Notes: generated by a model from the sequence alone, not told the origin. DNA of 51,186 bases from Bacillota bacterium (GCA_023421735.1 JAEZSP010000067.1:1-51186), one strand, 5' to 3'; shown: positions 1 through 9,058, counted from the first letter of the stretch. Numbers and translations: made by a program.

Positions 1-32
1 TTGCGAAGCAAGGGGCGGGCGAACACGGAGGT
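1..32. repeat. 32-bp direct repeat, copy 1
   Basis: This copy starts at the window edge and matches positions 96-127 exactly, 95 bp apart. Its last bases (CGGAGGT) form a ribosome-binding-site-like sequence. The element may extend to the left of the window. Confidence 0.8.
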
Positions 33-95
33 TCCGCGAAGAGGAACTTGAGGGAGAGGACAGCGCGAAGCGCTCCGCATCCCGAAACCCGCGCG

Positions 96-127
96 TTGCG
101 AAGCAAGGGGCGGGCGAACACGGAGGT
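96..127. repeat. 32-bp direct repeat, copy 2 (carries the RBS of the next gene)
   Basis: This is an exact copy of positions 1-32. Its 3' end, CGGAGGT, lies 7 nt before the ATG at 135 and probably serves as the Shine-Dalgarno sequence of the small membrane protein gene. A duplication that includes a ribosome binding site suggests either a local tandem duplication or a dispersed repeat. Confidence 0.75.
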
Positions 128-134
128 GATAAAC

Positions 135-356
135 ATGGCAGATGGAATCAAGGGGCTCTTTTCGTCCAATCCGGGCATTGACCGCGTAAATATCCTCGGC
201 CTGATCGTTCTTTTGATTTCTGTTCTGGTCGCCGCCTTCGCGGGCAAAATCGCGCAGCATTTTCCGGAGGAAAAGCGCGACGGCGCAAAGATCGGTTTCA
301 AGCTCCTCAGCCTTGGCATTTGCATCATTGGCGTCATCATCGCCATTTTCGGATAG
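135..356 (+). CDS. small two-TM membrane protein, unknown
   Basis: The gene encodes 73 residues. I chose the ATG at 135 because CGGAGGT lies 7 nt upstream, and the reading frame upstream of it runs through the direct repeat. Two hydrophobic segments are visible, at about residues 18-38 and 55-73, joined by a charged loop (PEEKRDG). The stop precedes valS by 10 nt and the two probably share a transcript. I do not recognise the family. A small integral membrane protein next to a tRNA synthetase gives no clear functional clue. Confidence 0.65.
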   Translation: MADGIKGLFSSNPGIDRVNILGLIVLLISVLVAAFAGKIAQHFPEEKRDGAKIGFKLLSLGICIIGVIIAIFG

Positions 357-366
357 GAGGATTACG

Positions 367-3015
367 ATGGAAAATCAGGAATTCAAAATGGAAAAAACCT
401 ACGCGCCCGCAGCGATTGAGGGACGCATTTATCAAATGTGGGAAACGTCCGGCGCGTTCAAACCGAAAATCGAACGCGATAAAAAACCCTTTACGATCGT
501 CATGCCCCCGCCCAATATCACCGGACAGCTCCATATCGGCCACGCCCTCGACGAAATGCCGCAGGACGTGCTCATCCGCTATCACCGAATGAAGGGCGAC
601 CCCACCCTGTGGGTGCCCGGCACGGATCACGCCTCGATCGCAACCGAGGTCAAGATCGTGGACGCGCTCAAGGCGGAAGGGCTCACCAAACAGGACATCG
701 GCCGCGACGCCTATATGGAACGCGCATGGGCCTGGCGGGACGAATACGGCAGACGAATCGTCAAACAGCTGCGCAAACTCGGCGTGTCATGCGATTGGTC
801 GCGCGAGCGCTTCACCATGGACGAAGGACTCTCCCGCGCCGTGCGCGAAACATTCGTGCGCCTCTATGAGAAAAAGCTCATCTATCGCGGCGATCGCATC
901 ATCAACTGGTGTCCCACATGTAAAACCGCTCTTTCGGATGCGGAAGTGGAATACGAGGAGCATACATCCTCCCTCTGGCATATCCGCTATCCCGGTCATG
1001 ACGGTCACGACATCGTGGTTGCCACCACGCGCCCGGAAACCATGCTCGGCGATACCGGCGTGTGCGTGAACCCCAACGACGCGCGCTACACCGACATGGT
1101 CGGAAAGACCGTGACGCTTCCCATCATGAACCGCGAAATTCCCGTGGTTGCGGATGATTATGCCGAGATGGAGTTTGGAACCGGCGCCGTCAAAATGACG
1201 CCCGCACATGACCCCAACGATTTTGAGGTCGCGCAGCGCCACAACCTTCCGATCCTGCGCGTGCTCAATGACGATGGCACCATGAACCAGAATGCGGGCC
1301 GCTTCGAGGGCTTGACGCGGGAAGCATGCCGCAAAGCCATCGTGGAAGAACTCAAAAAGGAAGGGCTGCTCGTCAAGATTGAACCCCTCACCCATAATGT
1401 CGGCACCTGCTATCGTTGCCATGACGACGTGGAACCGCTCGTGAGCACCCAGTGGTTCGTCGATATGAAGCCCCTCGCCGCGCCTGCCATCGAGGTCGCC
1501 CAAACGGGCGAACTCCAGTTCGTGCCCGAGCGGTTCGTCAAGACGTACTATAACTGGATGGAGAATATCCGCGATTGGTGCATCTCGCGTCAGCTCTGGT
1601 GGGGTCATCGCATCCCGGCCTTTTATTGCGATCGTTGCAATCAGGTGTATGTGACCCGCGAGGATATTGCCGCGTGCCCCGATTGCGGCGGCCCTGTGCG
1701 TCAGGACGAGGACGTGCTCGATACATGGTTCTCCTCGGCGCTCTGGCCGTTCTCCACACTTGGCTGGCCGGAAGAGACGGAGGATTTCAAGTATTTCTAT
1801 CCCAACTCCGTCCTCAGCTGCGGCTATGACATCATTTTCTTCTGGTTGGCGCGCATGGTGTTCTCCGGCATCGAGCAGACGGGCGCGCTCCCCTTCCATA
1901 CGGCGCTGTTCCACGGCCTCGTGCGCGACGCGCAGGGCCGCAAGATGTCCAAATCGCTCGGCAACGGCATCGACCCCATCGAAATCATCGACAAGTATGG
2001 CGCGGATGCGCTTCGCTTCTCGCTCTCCATGGGCGTCTCCCCCGGCAGCGACATCCGTGTCTCCGAGGAAAAGATCGAGTCGTTCCGCAACTTTGCAAAC
2101 AAGATCTGGAATGCTGCCCGCTTCGTGCTCATGAACCTCGACGGTTTTACGCCCGAGGGGATCCCGACGGACGTGCTCACGCTCGCCGATCGATGGATTC
2201 TCACGAAGTATCAGGAAGCCGTGCGCGACATAACACAGAATCTCGAAAACTTCGACCTCGGCTATGCTGCCTCGCGCATCTACGACTTTACCTGGAATAC
2301 GTTCTGCGATTGGTATATCGAAATTGCGAAGCAGTCGCTCTACAGCGATGACGGGACGGCAAAGAAGACCGCACAGGAGGTGCTCTATCACGTCCTGACA
2401 GGCATCCTGAAACTCCTTCATCCCTATATGCCCTTCATCACGGAAGAAGTCTACGGGTACCTGCCCGGTGTGGAAGGCATGCTCATCACCGCCCAATGGC
2501 CCGTGCCGGATCCCGCGCTCGATTTCCCCACTGAAACGGCATCCATGGAAGGCATCATGGAGATCGTCCGCACCGTGCGCAACATGCGCGCAGAGATGAA
2601 CGTCGCGCCCGGTCGCCGCGCACGGCTGCTGCTGCGCCCACATGCCGGTTGGCATGATGCGCTCTCGACCGCAGAGGGTTACTTCACCCGCCTCGCATTC
2701 GCAAGCACCCTTGCCATCCTGGAAAACGATGCCCCCAATCCCGAAAAGTCCGCTTCCGCCGTCACGGGCCCGTGCGAACTCTTCCTGCCGCTGGGCGACC
2801 TCGTGGATGTCGAGAAGGAATTGAAGCGTCTTGAGAAGGATCGCTCCGGTCTTGAAAACGACATCGCCCGCGCAGAAGCCAAACTGCAAAACCCAGGCTT
2901 CCTCGGCAAGGCGCCCGCCCAACTCGTGGATCAGGAAAAGACAAAGCTTGAAACGAATCGGCAGCTTCTCCAGAAACTCGCAGATCGCATCGCGGAAATG
3001 GAAGCGCTCCGGTAA
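367..3015 (+). CDS. valS: valyl-tRNA synthetase
   Basis: This class Ia synthetase charges tRNA-Val with valine in the cytosol and edits mischarged threonine. It has 882 residues, the usual length. The HIGH signature is at residues 56-59 within PPPNITGQLHIGHA, and KMSKS is at 526-530. Cysteine pairs around WCPTC and YCDRC suggest metal-binding knuckles. The C-terminal region rich in Lys, Glu and Leu matches the ValRS tRNA-binding coiled coil. The start at 367 follows AGGAGG at 355-360; the frame is open upstream to 313 but lacks a good ribosome binding site there. No T-box leader is visible upstream. Confidence 0.97.
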   Translation: MENQEFKMEKTYAPAAIEGRIYQMWETSGAFKPKIERDKKPFTIVMPPPNITGQLHIGHALDEMPQDVLIRYHRMKGDPTLWVPGTDHASIATEVKIVDALKAEGLTKQDIGRDAYMERAWAWRDEYGRRIVKQLRKLGVSCDWSRERFTMDEGLSRAVRETFVRLYEKKLIYRGDRIINWCPTCKTALSDAEVEYEEHTSSLWHIRYPGHDGHDIVVATTRPETMLGDTGVCVNPNDARYTDMVGKTVTLPIMNREIPVVADDYAEMEFGTGAVKMTPAHDPNDFEVAQRHNLPILRVLNDDGTMNQNAGRFEGLTREACRKAIVEELKKEGLLVKIEPLTHNVGTCYRCHDDVEPLVSTQWFVDMKPLAAPAIEVAQTGELQFVPERFVKTYYNWMENIRDWCISRQLWWGHRIPAFYCDRCNQVYVTREDIAACPDCGGPVRQDEDVLDTWFSSALWPFSTLGWPEETEDFKYFYPNSVLSCGYDIIFFWLARMVFSGIEQTGALPFHTALFHGLVRDAQGRKMSKSLGNGIDPIEIIDKYGADALRFSLSMGVSPGSDIRVSEEKIESFRNFANKIWNAARFVLMNLDGFTPEGIPTDVLTLADRWILTKYQEAVRDITQNLENFDLGYAASRIYDFTWNTFCDWYIEIAKQSLYSDDGTAKKTAQEVLYHVLTGILKLLHPYMPFITEEVYGYLPGVEGMLITAQWPVPDPALDFPTETASMEGIMEIVRTVRNMRAEMNVAPGRRARLLLRPHAGWHDALSTAEGYFTRLAFASTLAILENDAPNPEKSASAVTGPCELFLPLGDLVDVEKELKRLEKDRSGLENDIARAEAKLQNPGFLGKAPAQLVDQEKTKLETNRQLLQKLADRIAEMEALR

Positions 3016-3030
3016 GTCAATTCAAAAGCA

Positions 3031-3060
3031 GGTACCACCGATTTGTCGGTGGTACCTTTT
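3031..3060. terminator. bidirectional intrinsic terminator between valS and the GerMN gene
   Basis: A perfect 11-bp stem (3031-3041 with 3046-3056) has a TTTG loop and is followed by TTTT on the plus strand. It lies between two convergent genes. The minus-strand T-tract is weaker. Confidence 0.85.
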
Positions 3061-3098
3061 CGATTGCCGTATGAAGCCTAACAGCGCCTGCTACGCGC

Positions 3099-4568
3099 CT
3101 ATTGCACAACCATCCCCGGATTTGGGATGAGATTGGTCTTGAGGTAGATCTCATTTGCAAGCGTATCCACGCGCGCACCCTCGATCAGAATCGTCACCGC
3201 GCTCACGTCCGGCATCTCGCATAGGGTATTGACGATGGAATAGACGAGCGTCCGCTCCCCCGTCACATTAAGCGCTTGACACAATCGATAGAAGTTCGCG
3301 GATAAATTGACCACCGCAACGCCATCCTCGATCGATACGCCCAACAGATCGTCCGCCGTTACCCCCAGCGGCATGACCGCAGACGCACCGGCCTCACTCG
3401 ATGACGGCCCGGAAATGAGCTGCAAGACCAGCGAGTACGCGGATTGCGCGCGCCGCGCTGACATCGCTCGCTCGACCTTCACAAGCCCACCCTGTCCATC
3501 CGAAAAATAGATCGGCGCGATGCCTCCGACATAGGCCGAAAACAAATTCCGCCTGAGAAGTCCGTCTGAAAACGTATGGATGTTTCCGCGCACATTCAAC
3601 TTCGTCATCGCCGCGCCGTCGATGTAGATCGATACTGCGTCAAGCTTCGGAATGAACGTCGTCATGGTCAGCGTGATCGCAGCCGCCATTTGCCATTCGG
3701 AAATGCCCTGCAGGATGAAATAATCGCGCAGCGCGCCTGTCAGATAGACGTCCAGAACGCGTTCTCCACCGGACGATACGTAGATCTGCGGTTGCGTGGT
3801 CATGACGCCGACACCGCTGGATAAAAAGCTTGCATACGCGCCGCCGCTTGTGGATCCCGCAATCAACTCGTCCAGAAGATGCGCCGCATAATCCGCGTCT
3901 GCGAAAGCCACCCGCCGAAGCTCCGGCAACACCCATTGTCCGTTGATCGACGGAAAATATAATGCCACCGTGCGCGATAATTCCGCCGTGGCTTCCTCCG
4001 CATCCAAAAAGCGTTCCTTTTCCGCCTGGTATTGCGCCGCAAGTACCGTTAAATCTCCCTCGCTTGACGTGGCCACGCCCATCGGCAGGTCGAACATGCT
4101 CTCCTGCCGCGATCCGATCAGCACGGTCACCGCTTCCACGCCCGCGATGCTCCGCAGCGTGTTCGAAATCGCAGTCGTCATCAGGAGTAGCTCTTGCTCG
4201 CTTTGCAGACTCGCGGCATCAATCGAAAGATTCACCGTTACCAGCCCGCATGCGCTCTCAATCCCGATGATCTGGGCGTCCCCCGGCGCAACGGAAATGA
4301 CGTTTGTCACGCCCTTGGGGCTCAATAGCTCTTCCAGCGCGATGCGCACCGCCGTCTCGCCCTCCGGCACCTCGAGTGTGCGCCGTACGGCGCTCAACCC
4401 GGTGCCGTCAAGCGTCTTGTAGTAAATGACCGCATCCGTCCGGTAGGCGCCCCGCGCCTCGCCCAGTATCATGTCGGTCGGCTGATCCGGCGGCAAAGGC
4501 AGCTCTGCCAGGGCTGGCAGCGCAATCATGAAAAGCGCGATTGCAATGAGTCGTACCCTTTTCAACAT
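3099..4568 (-). CDS. secreted protein with GerMN domains
   Basis: The protein has 489 residues and an N-terminal signal sequence (MLKRVRLIAIALFMIALPALA) that ends in an Ala-x-Ala type site without a lipobox cysteine. At least two, probably three, GerMN-like repeats can be seen: about residues 60-170, a diverged middle repeat, and about 370-485 with the pattern VAVVNLSANF. GerMN domains occur in the spore germination protein GerM and in actinobacterial LpqB. The ATG lies 1 nt after the stop of the histidine kinase gene, so the two are surely cotranscribed. This suggests an envelope partner of the sensor kinase rather than a stand-alone germination factor. Family assignment is good; the role is inferred. 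Confidence 0.8.
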   Translation of the reverse strand: MLKRVRLIAIALFMIALPALAELPLPPDQPTDMILGEARGAYRTDAVIYYKTLDGTGLSAVRRTLEVPEGETAVRIALEELLSPKGVTNVISVAPGDAQIIGIESACGLVTVNLSIDAASLQSEQELLLMTTAISNTLRSIAGVEAVTVLIGSRQESMFDLPMGVATSSEGDLTVLAAQYQAEKERFLDAEEATAELSRTVALYFPSINGQWVLPELRRVAFADADYAAHLLDELIAGSTSGGAYASFLSSGVGVMTTQPQIYVSSGGERVLDVYLTGALRDYFILQGISEWQMAAAITLTMTTFIPKLDAVSIYIDGAAMTKLNVRGNIHTFSDGLLRRNLFSAYVGGIAPIYFSDGQGGLVKVERAMSARRAQSAYSLVLQLISGPSSSEAGASAVMPLGVTADDLLGVSIEDGVAVVNLSANFYRLCQALNVTGERTLVYSIVNTLCEMPDVSAVTILIEGARVDTLANEIYLKTNLIPNPGMVVQ

Positions 4569-4569
4569 G

Positions 4570-5994
4570 TCACTCCTTGCGCGGAACGATCGGCATTTCG
4601 ATCGTGAACGTCGTCCCGGCCCCCTCCTTGCTCGTCGCCGTGATGTCCCCGCCGTGCATCATCAAAACCTGCTTGACGATGGAAAGGCCAAGCCCGGTTC
4701 CGCCCGTCTCGCGCGAGCGCGCCTTATCCACGCGGTAGAAACGATCGAAAATGTGCGGCAGATCAGCATCCGGAATGCCGATTCCGGTATCCGACACCTT
4801 GACAAGCGCCTTTTTCCCGCTTTTCGATACCTCAATGGAAACCTTCCCGCCGCGCGGCGTGTACTTAATGGCGTTGTCGATTACATTGTAGAATACCTGC
4901 TGGAGCTTCGTTGCGTCGCCAACGGTGTCGCAGGGATCTTTCACCATGCAGTTTATCTCGATGCCCTGTTCGCGCGCCAGCGGCAGAAGCCGCTGCGTCT
5001 GCTCCTGCACAATCGACGCAATCCGCACGTCCGCGGCCTTCAGCCGGATGCCACCGCTGTCAAAATTCACCAGCGTCAGCAAATCGGAGATGATCCCGCT
5101 CAGGCGATCGATCTCCTTATTGATATCCCCCAGAAATTCCTTTTGCATTCCCGCGTCATATGTTTCCTGATAGATCAGGGTTTCAATCAGGATTTTCATC
5201 GTCGAAAGCGGCGTCTTCAGCTCGTGCGACGCGTTCGAAACGAACTGGTTGCGCGCCTTATCAAATTGCTCGATCCGCTCGGACATGGAGTTGAATGCGA
5301 TGGCAAGCTGTGCAAATTCGTTCTTGCCCCGCACCTTCACGCGGCTCGAAAGATCGCCCTTCGCCATGCGTGAAATGCCCTCGTTCAAATCACCGATGGG
5401 CCGCGTGATGGTGCGCACGACGAACATGCTCATCAAAAGCGCCATCAACGCGATGACTGCCAGCCATAACGTGATTTTAAACCGGATTGAGCGCAGTCCC
5501 TGATAGATCTCTTCCGCCTGCGAAATGTAGATGATCGCACCGATGATCCCCGCATCGGTCGTGATCGCCGCGGCGTAAATTCCCGTCATCAGGTCAACCC
5601 CGGAAATGGACCCAAGCGCATATTCGGCCCACGAGGCATGATCCCCCGTCTGGTAGATGTTCCCCGTCGATTTCCCGCTCGTCAGTACGTTTGCCGCCTC
5701 CGGATTCTGAAACCGGCTCCCGTTGAGCGTGGAATCGGTGTCCACCTGCACCACGCCGTAATTGTCGAGCACCAAAACGCGACTTAAGCCCCCGGTCGCA
5801 TAACCCAAGGCATCCTCGTATAACCGCTCTGCGTCGCGCGCAAGGTAGTCCCCCATCAGCGCGGCCGCGATGTTTTCCGCAATTCTTTGGTCGTCCTTCA
5901 CCTGCTGGCTGAATAGATAGTCGCCCACCAGCTGAATCAGCGACACTGCCACCACCGAAAAGGCGATGGAGATAATCAGCAGGTAGGCGATCAT
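4570..5994 (-). CDS. sensor histidine kinase (HAMP-HisKA-HATPase)
   Basis: This membrane-bound kinase pairs with the response regulator encoded just upstream. From the ATG at 5994 it has 474 residues: TM1 (about 1-23), an extracytoplasmic sensor domain of roughly 145 residues, TM2 (about 173-193), HAMP, an H-box with phospho-acceptor His257 (NASHELKTPLS), an N-box (NVIDNAIKYTP) and G-boxes (DTGIGIP, GGTGLGLSIV). The open frame continues to 6111 and overlaps the regulator gene; a non-ATG start shortly upstream of 5994 is possible because the ribosome binding site at 5994 is weak. The architecture is of the PhoR/WalK type. The ligand is unknown. Confidence 0.92.
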   Translation of the reverse strand: MIAYLLIISIAFSVVAVSLIQLVGDYLFSQQVKDDQRIAENIAAALMGDYLARDAERLYEDALGYATGGLSRVLVLDNYGVVQVDTDSTLNGSRFQNPEAANVLTSGKSTGNIYQTGDHASWAEYALGSISGVDLMTGIYAAAITTDAGIIGAIIYISQAEEIYQGLRSIRFKITLWLAVIALMALLMSMFVVRTITRPIGDLNEGISRMAKGDLSSRVKVRGKNEFAQLAIAFNSMSERIEQFDKARNQFVSNASHELKTPLSTMKILIETLIYQETYDAGMQKEFLGDINKEIDRLSGIISDLLTLVNFDSGGIRLKAADVRIASIVQEQTQRLLPLAREQGIEINCMVKDPCDTVGDATKLQQVFYNVIDNAIKYTPRGGKVSIEVSKSGKKALVKVSDTGIGIPDADLPHIFDRFYRVDKARSRETGGTGLGLSIVKQVLMMHGGDITATSKEGAGTTFTIEMPIVPRKE

Positions 5995-6025
5995 GATCCG
6001 CCAGCGTATGGAGTGAACGGACGCA

Positions 6026-6718
6026 CTAATCCTTGTCGGTAAAATAGTAGCCCACTCCCCACTTCGTGAAGATGTATTCAGGCTGACTCGGCACCCGCTC
6101 GATCTTTTCACGCAGGCGGCGGATGTGAACGTCCACCGTGCGCAGATCGCCCAGATAGTCGTACTTCCAGATCGTTTCCAAAAGCGCCTCGCGTGAGAAG
6201 ACCTTCCCGCGGTTGGTCACAAATAATTGCAAAAGATCGAACTCCTTTGCCGTCAGGTTCACCTCGCGGCTTCCAATGACGACGGAGCGGTTGTTCAGGT
6301 TAATGGTCATATCCCGCACCGTCACAATCCGCTGCACCGTCTCGCGCTGCATCATCGCGGTTCTGCGAAATATGGTCTTCATGCGCGCCTTGACCTCGAG
6401 AATATTAAACGGCTTTGTCATGTAATCATCCGCACCGTATTCGAGGCCGAGGATTTTGTCCATATCGTCCCCTTTTGCGGTCAGCATAATGATGGGAACG
6501 TTGCTCTTTTCGCGTATTCTTTGGCAAACCTCAATTCCGTCGAGTTTTGGAAGCATGACATCCAAAAGAACAAGATCAAATTGTCCCGCAAAGAATTTCG
6601 TCACGGCTTCTTCGCCGTCCTGTGCGGATTCCGTCTCATATCCATCCTGTTCAAGGCTGTATTTCAATCCCTTGACGATCAAGGGTTCATCATCCACGAT
6701 CAATATCCGCTTCGGCAT
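6026..6718 (-). CDS. OmpR-family response regulator
   Basis: The protein has 230 residues. The receiver domain is at about 1-115, with acidic residues D9 and D10 and phospho-acceptor D53 (LLDVMLPKLDG), and Lys in MTKPF. A winged-helix DNA-binding domain occupies about 130-230 (RTVDVHIRRLREKIE). The ATG follows GGAGG, 10 nt upstream. It is the first gene of the regulator-kinase-GerMN operon. Similarity to WalR/PhoP-type regulators is clear, but the specific regulon cannot be named from sequence alone. Confidence 0.95.
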   Translation of the reverse strand: MPKRILIVDDEPLIVKGLKYSLEQDGYETESAQDGEEAVTKFFAGQFDLVLLDVMLPKLDGIEVCQRIREKSNVPIIMLTAKGDDMDKILGLEYGADDYMTKPFNILEVKARMKTIFRRTAMMQRETVQRIVTVRDMTINLNNRSVVIGSREVNLTAKEFDLLQLFVTNRGKVFSREALLETIWKYDYLGDLRTVDVHIRRLREKIERVPSQPEYIFTKWGVGYYFTDKD

Positions 6719-6774
6719 TCTTTTTATCCTCCGGCATGCTGATGTGCAACAATCTTCATCGTTTTGTCATTAAT

Positions 6775-6803
6775 ATTATATACCGATCGACGCTCTATTT
6801 CAA
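6775..6803 (-). promoter_or_regulatory. sigma-A-like promoter of the two-component operon
   Basis: On the minus strand TTGAAA (6798-6803) and TATAAT (6775-6780) are separated by 17 bp. The promoter lies about 60 bp upstream of the response regulator start and is divergent from the carboxypeptidase promoter. Confidence 0.8.
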
Positions 6804-6839
6804 GGCTGTACATGTAAATGTTAGGATTTTACTTATGAC

Positions 6840-6869
6840 TGTACAAAACGGGCAACACAATGTTATAAT
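6840..6869 (+). promoter_or_regulatory. promoter of the D-Ala-D-Ala carboxypeptidase gene
   Basis: TATAAT is at 6864-6869, with a weak -35 (TGTACA, 6840-6845) 18 bp upstream. It lies about 45 bp before the ATG at 6916. Confidence 0.6.
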
Positions 6870-6915
6870 ACGAATCATGGCGACTTTTGTAAACACACGA
6901 AGGGAGTACCTGCCC

Positions 6916-8448
6916 ATGCGACCCGTAACCCGCGCACTCTCTCTTTTTTTGCTCCTGCTTTTCTTCGCGACCGTGCCGCTTTCGGCGCTGGCAGCGACGC
7001 CGCAGGACTGGTCGAGCGATCATCCGGAGCTGCTCGAGGAGGGGCACCTGTTCGCGGAAAGCGCACTCGTCATGGACGAGGACACCGGCGAAATTCTGTT
7101 CTCCAAAAATCCGGACGCGCGGATGTTCCCCGCAAGCACGACGAAGATCATGACCCTCATGCTTGCGCTCGAATCCGGTATTTCACTCGATACAATGGTC
7201 ACGATCCCCAAGGAAGTCAACGACGTCCCGGAAGGGAGCTCCGTCGTTCCCGTTACGGCCGGCGAACAGATGACGTTTCGGGATCTCCTCAACGGGCTCA
7301 TGCTTCGGTCGGGCAATGATGCTGCGATCGCAGTCTCCGTCATCGTCTCCGGATCAGAAGACGCTTTCGTCGCGCTCATGAATCAGCGCGCGACTGATCT
7401 TGGTTGCGTCAACACGCATTTTGTGAACCCGCATGGCTTCCATGACGGGAATCACTATACCACCGCCCGCGAATTGGCGATCATCACGCGCGAGGCGATG
7501 AAAAACGCGGATTTCCGCAAAATCGTTTCTACTTATGAATACACGATGACGAAGACGTCGAAACGCGGCAAAATGGTCATCGATTCCCGCGTGGATATGC
7601 TCAATCCGTCCAGCAGCTACTATGATGAAAACTGCATCGGCATTAAAACGGGCTATCACTCAAAGGCCGGTCAATGCTTCGTGGGCGCGGCTGAGGTCGG
7701 CGGGCGCACGCTGATTTCGATCGCGCTGCACTCCTCCGTGGATCACACCGAATACAAGTGGATCGACACCCAGCGCATGTTTGATTATGGTTTTACGCGC
7801 TTTGACACCTATACCATCCAGAATTTGTTTACAATGGCCAGCGAGGGCGTAAACTCCATCCAGGTGGAAAATGCTGCCGCGGACGACATCCACGCGGGCA
7901 AGCTCGCCCTTATTCTTTCCCAAACGAGCGATGACGGCTATGCGGTCATGGCCCTCAAGGATTCCGACGAGGTCAACCAAAACATTCAGTATTTCAACGA
8001 AAATGCCACCGTCACCGTCACCACCGACTATCTCGAAAAGATCGAACAACGCCTGCCCATTGAGGGCGGTTCCATCGTCGGAACGCTTTCCTTTGTCACC
8101 AAAACGGGCGAGACGATTACCGGCACGCTTATCGCCTCGCGCACTGTGGAACTCGCTCCGCTCAAGGTTTCCGCCTGGGATTACCTTGTCGAAAAAATGC
8201 CCTGGATCGAGACGCTTCGGGACGAGCGCGTCATCTACATCGTCATCGGCGTGGTCGTTCTCATACTCTTTCTCATCATCATCGGTGCGATTCGCTCTGC
8301 CCGCCGCAATCGGCGCAGAAAGAGAATCTACGAACAGCGCCGCCGGGCATACTATGAGCGCATGCGCCGTCAGAACGCGGATCCCTATGACATGCCCACG
8401 CGCAACCGCCCCAAGAAGAACAATCGCGCACGGTACGACGATTTTTAG
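6916..8448 (+). CDS. dacA: D-alanyl-D-alanine carboxypeptidase (PBP5/DacA family)
   Basis: This penicillin-binding serine peptidase trims the terminal D-Ala from peptidoglycan stem peptides outside the membrane. It has 510 residues from the ATG at 6916. The signal peptide ends near ALA at 25-27. The S11 active-site motifs are present: S74-T-T-K77, S132-G-N134 and K243-T-G. A PBP5-like C-terminal beta domain follows. Unlike classical PBP5, which ends in an amphipathic helix, this protein ends with a full transmembrane segment (about residues 437-459) and a cytoplasmic tail of about 50 residues very rich in Arg and Tyr. I favour a housekeeping or sporulation DacA/DacF-like role. Confidence 0.92.
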   Translation: MRPVTRALSLFLLLLFFATVPLSALAATPQDWSSDHPELLEEGHLFAESALVMDEDTGEILFSKNPDARMFPASTTKIMTLMLALESGISLDTMVTIPKEVNDVPEGSSVVPVTAGEQMTFRDLLNGLMLRSGNDAAIAVSVIVSGSEDAFVALMNQRATDLGCVNTHFVNPHGFHDGNHYTTARELAIITREAMKNADFRKIVSTYEYTMTKTSKRGKMVIDSRVDMLNPSSSYYDENCIGIKTGYHSKAGQCFVGAAEVGGRTLISIALHSSVDHTEYKWIDTQRMFDYGFTRFDTYTIQNLFTMASEGVNSIQVENAAADDIHAGKLALILSQTSDDGYAVMALKDSDEVNQNIQYFNENATVTVTTDYLEKIEQRLPIEGGSIVGTLSFVTKTGETITGTLIASRTVELAPLKVSAWDYLVEKMPWIETLRDERVIYIVIGVVVLILFLIIIGAIRSARRNRRRKRIYEQRRRAYYERMRRQNADPYDMPTRNRPKKNNRARYDDF

Positions 8449-8556
8449 AGGATAGACCGCCGAACGCGCGGAAATCCGCTTTTCAATGACCGGGTAAACC
8501 ATCGTCAAAAAATTTGCGCGCATAGTAAATTCTCGCCCGAAACCCGGAAAATCAGG

Positions 8557-8585
8557 TTGCTATCGGACAAAAAACGTGCTATAAT
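8557..8585 (+). promoter_or_regulatory. secG promoter
   Basis: TTGCTA (8557-8562) and TATAAT (8580-8585) are separated by 17 bp. The predicted start lies about 30 bp before the AAGGAGGA ribosome binding site of secG. Confidence 0.8.
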
Positions 8586-8624
8586 ACTTGAGCATATTGT
8601 GTTGATACTTAAGGAGGATGTTTC

Positions 8625-9020
8625 ATGACTGCCGTAACCATCATTATAGACATCATACTGATTCTTGTTTCCATTCTTCTGATCGTAACCGTGCTGATGC
8701 AGCAGGGTCAACGGCAGGGTTTGGGTGCGATCGGAGGCGGCGCGGAAACCTTCTTCGGGAAGAATAAGGCCAAGAGCTACGAAGGCAAACTTGCCATGCT
8801 CACCAAGATCTGCGCTGTGATTTTTATCGTACTTTCCCTCGTGGCAACGATCATCACTAGCGACGGCACCACCTCCGTGGCCGATACCTCCGATATCGTT
8901 GCGACTGAAACAGTTGCCCCCGTGGAGACTGCGCTTGCGGAAGCGACCGCGGCAGCAGCCGATGAGGCGACCGTTGAGCCTACTGCAGAGGTGACGCCTG
9001 AGGCGACCACTGCGCAATAA
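8625..9020 (+). CDS. secG: SecG preprotein translocase subunit with long acidic tail
   Basis: SecG supports the SecYE channel during protein export. The first 80 residues match the family: TM1 (about 5-23), the conserved loop with QQGQRQGLGAIGGGAETFFG, and TM2 (about 60-80). The protein is 131 residues, against about 75-80 in most bacteria, because of a C-terminal extension of about 50 residues made almost only of Ala, Thr, Glu, Val, Asp and Pro. The ribosome binding site AAGGAGGA is strong. The gene is monocistronic, with its own promoter and terminator, and is not followed by rnr/smpB as in many Firmicutes. Confidence 0.93.
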   Translation: MTAVTIIIDIILILVSILLIVTVLMQQGQRQGLGAIGGGAETFFGKNKAKSYEGKLAMLTKICAVIFIVLSLVATIITSDGTTSVADTSDIVATETVAPVETALAEATAAAADEATVEPTAEVTPEATTAQ

Positions 9021-9032
9021 GCATTTCAGAAG

Positions 9033-9058
9033 CAGCTCGCTTTGCGGGCTGTTTTTTT
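9033..9058 (+). terminator. secG intrinsic terminator
   Basis: An 8-bp stem (9033-9040 with 9044-9051, one G-T pair) has a TTT loop and is followed by seven T residues. It lies 12 nt after the secG stop. Confidence 0.85.

Noticed and set aside
787..2922. Long minus-strand open frame (711 codons) opposite valS
   Set aside because: It lies fully antisense to valS, has biased composition (His, Ala, Glu, Arg) and no domain. High GC codons of valS create the open frame.
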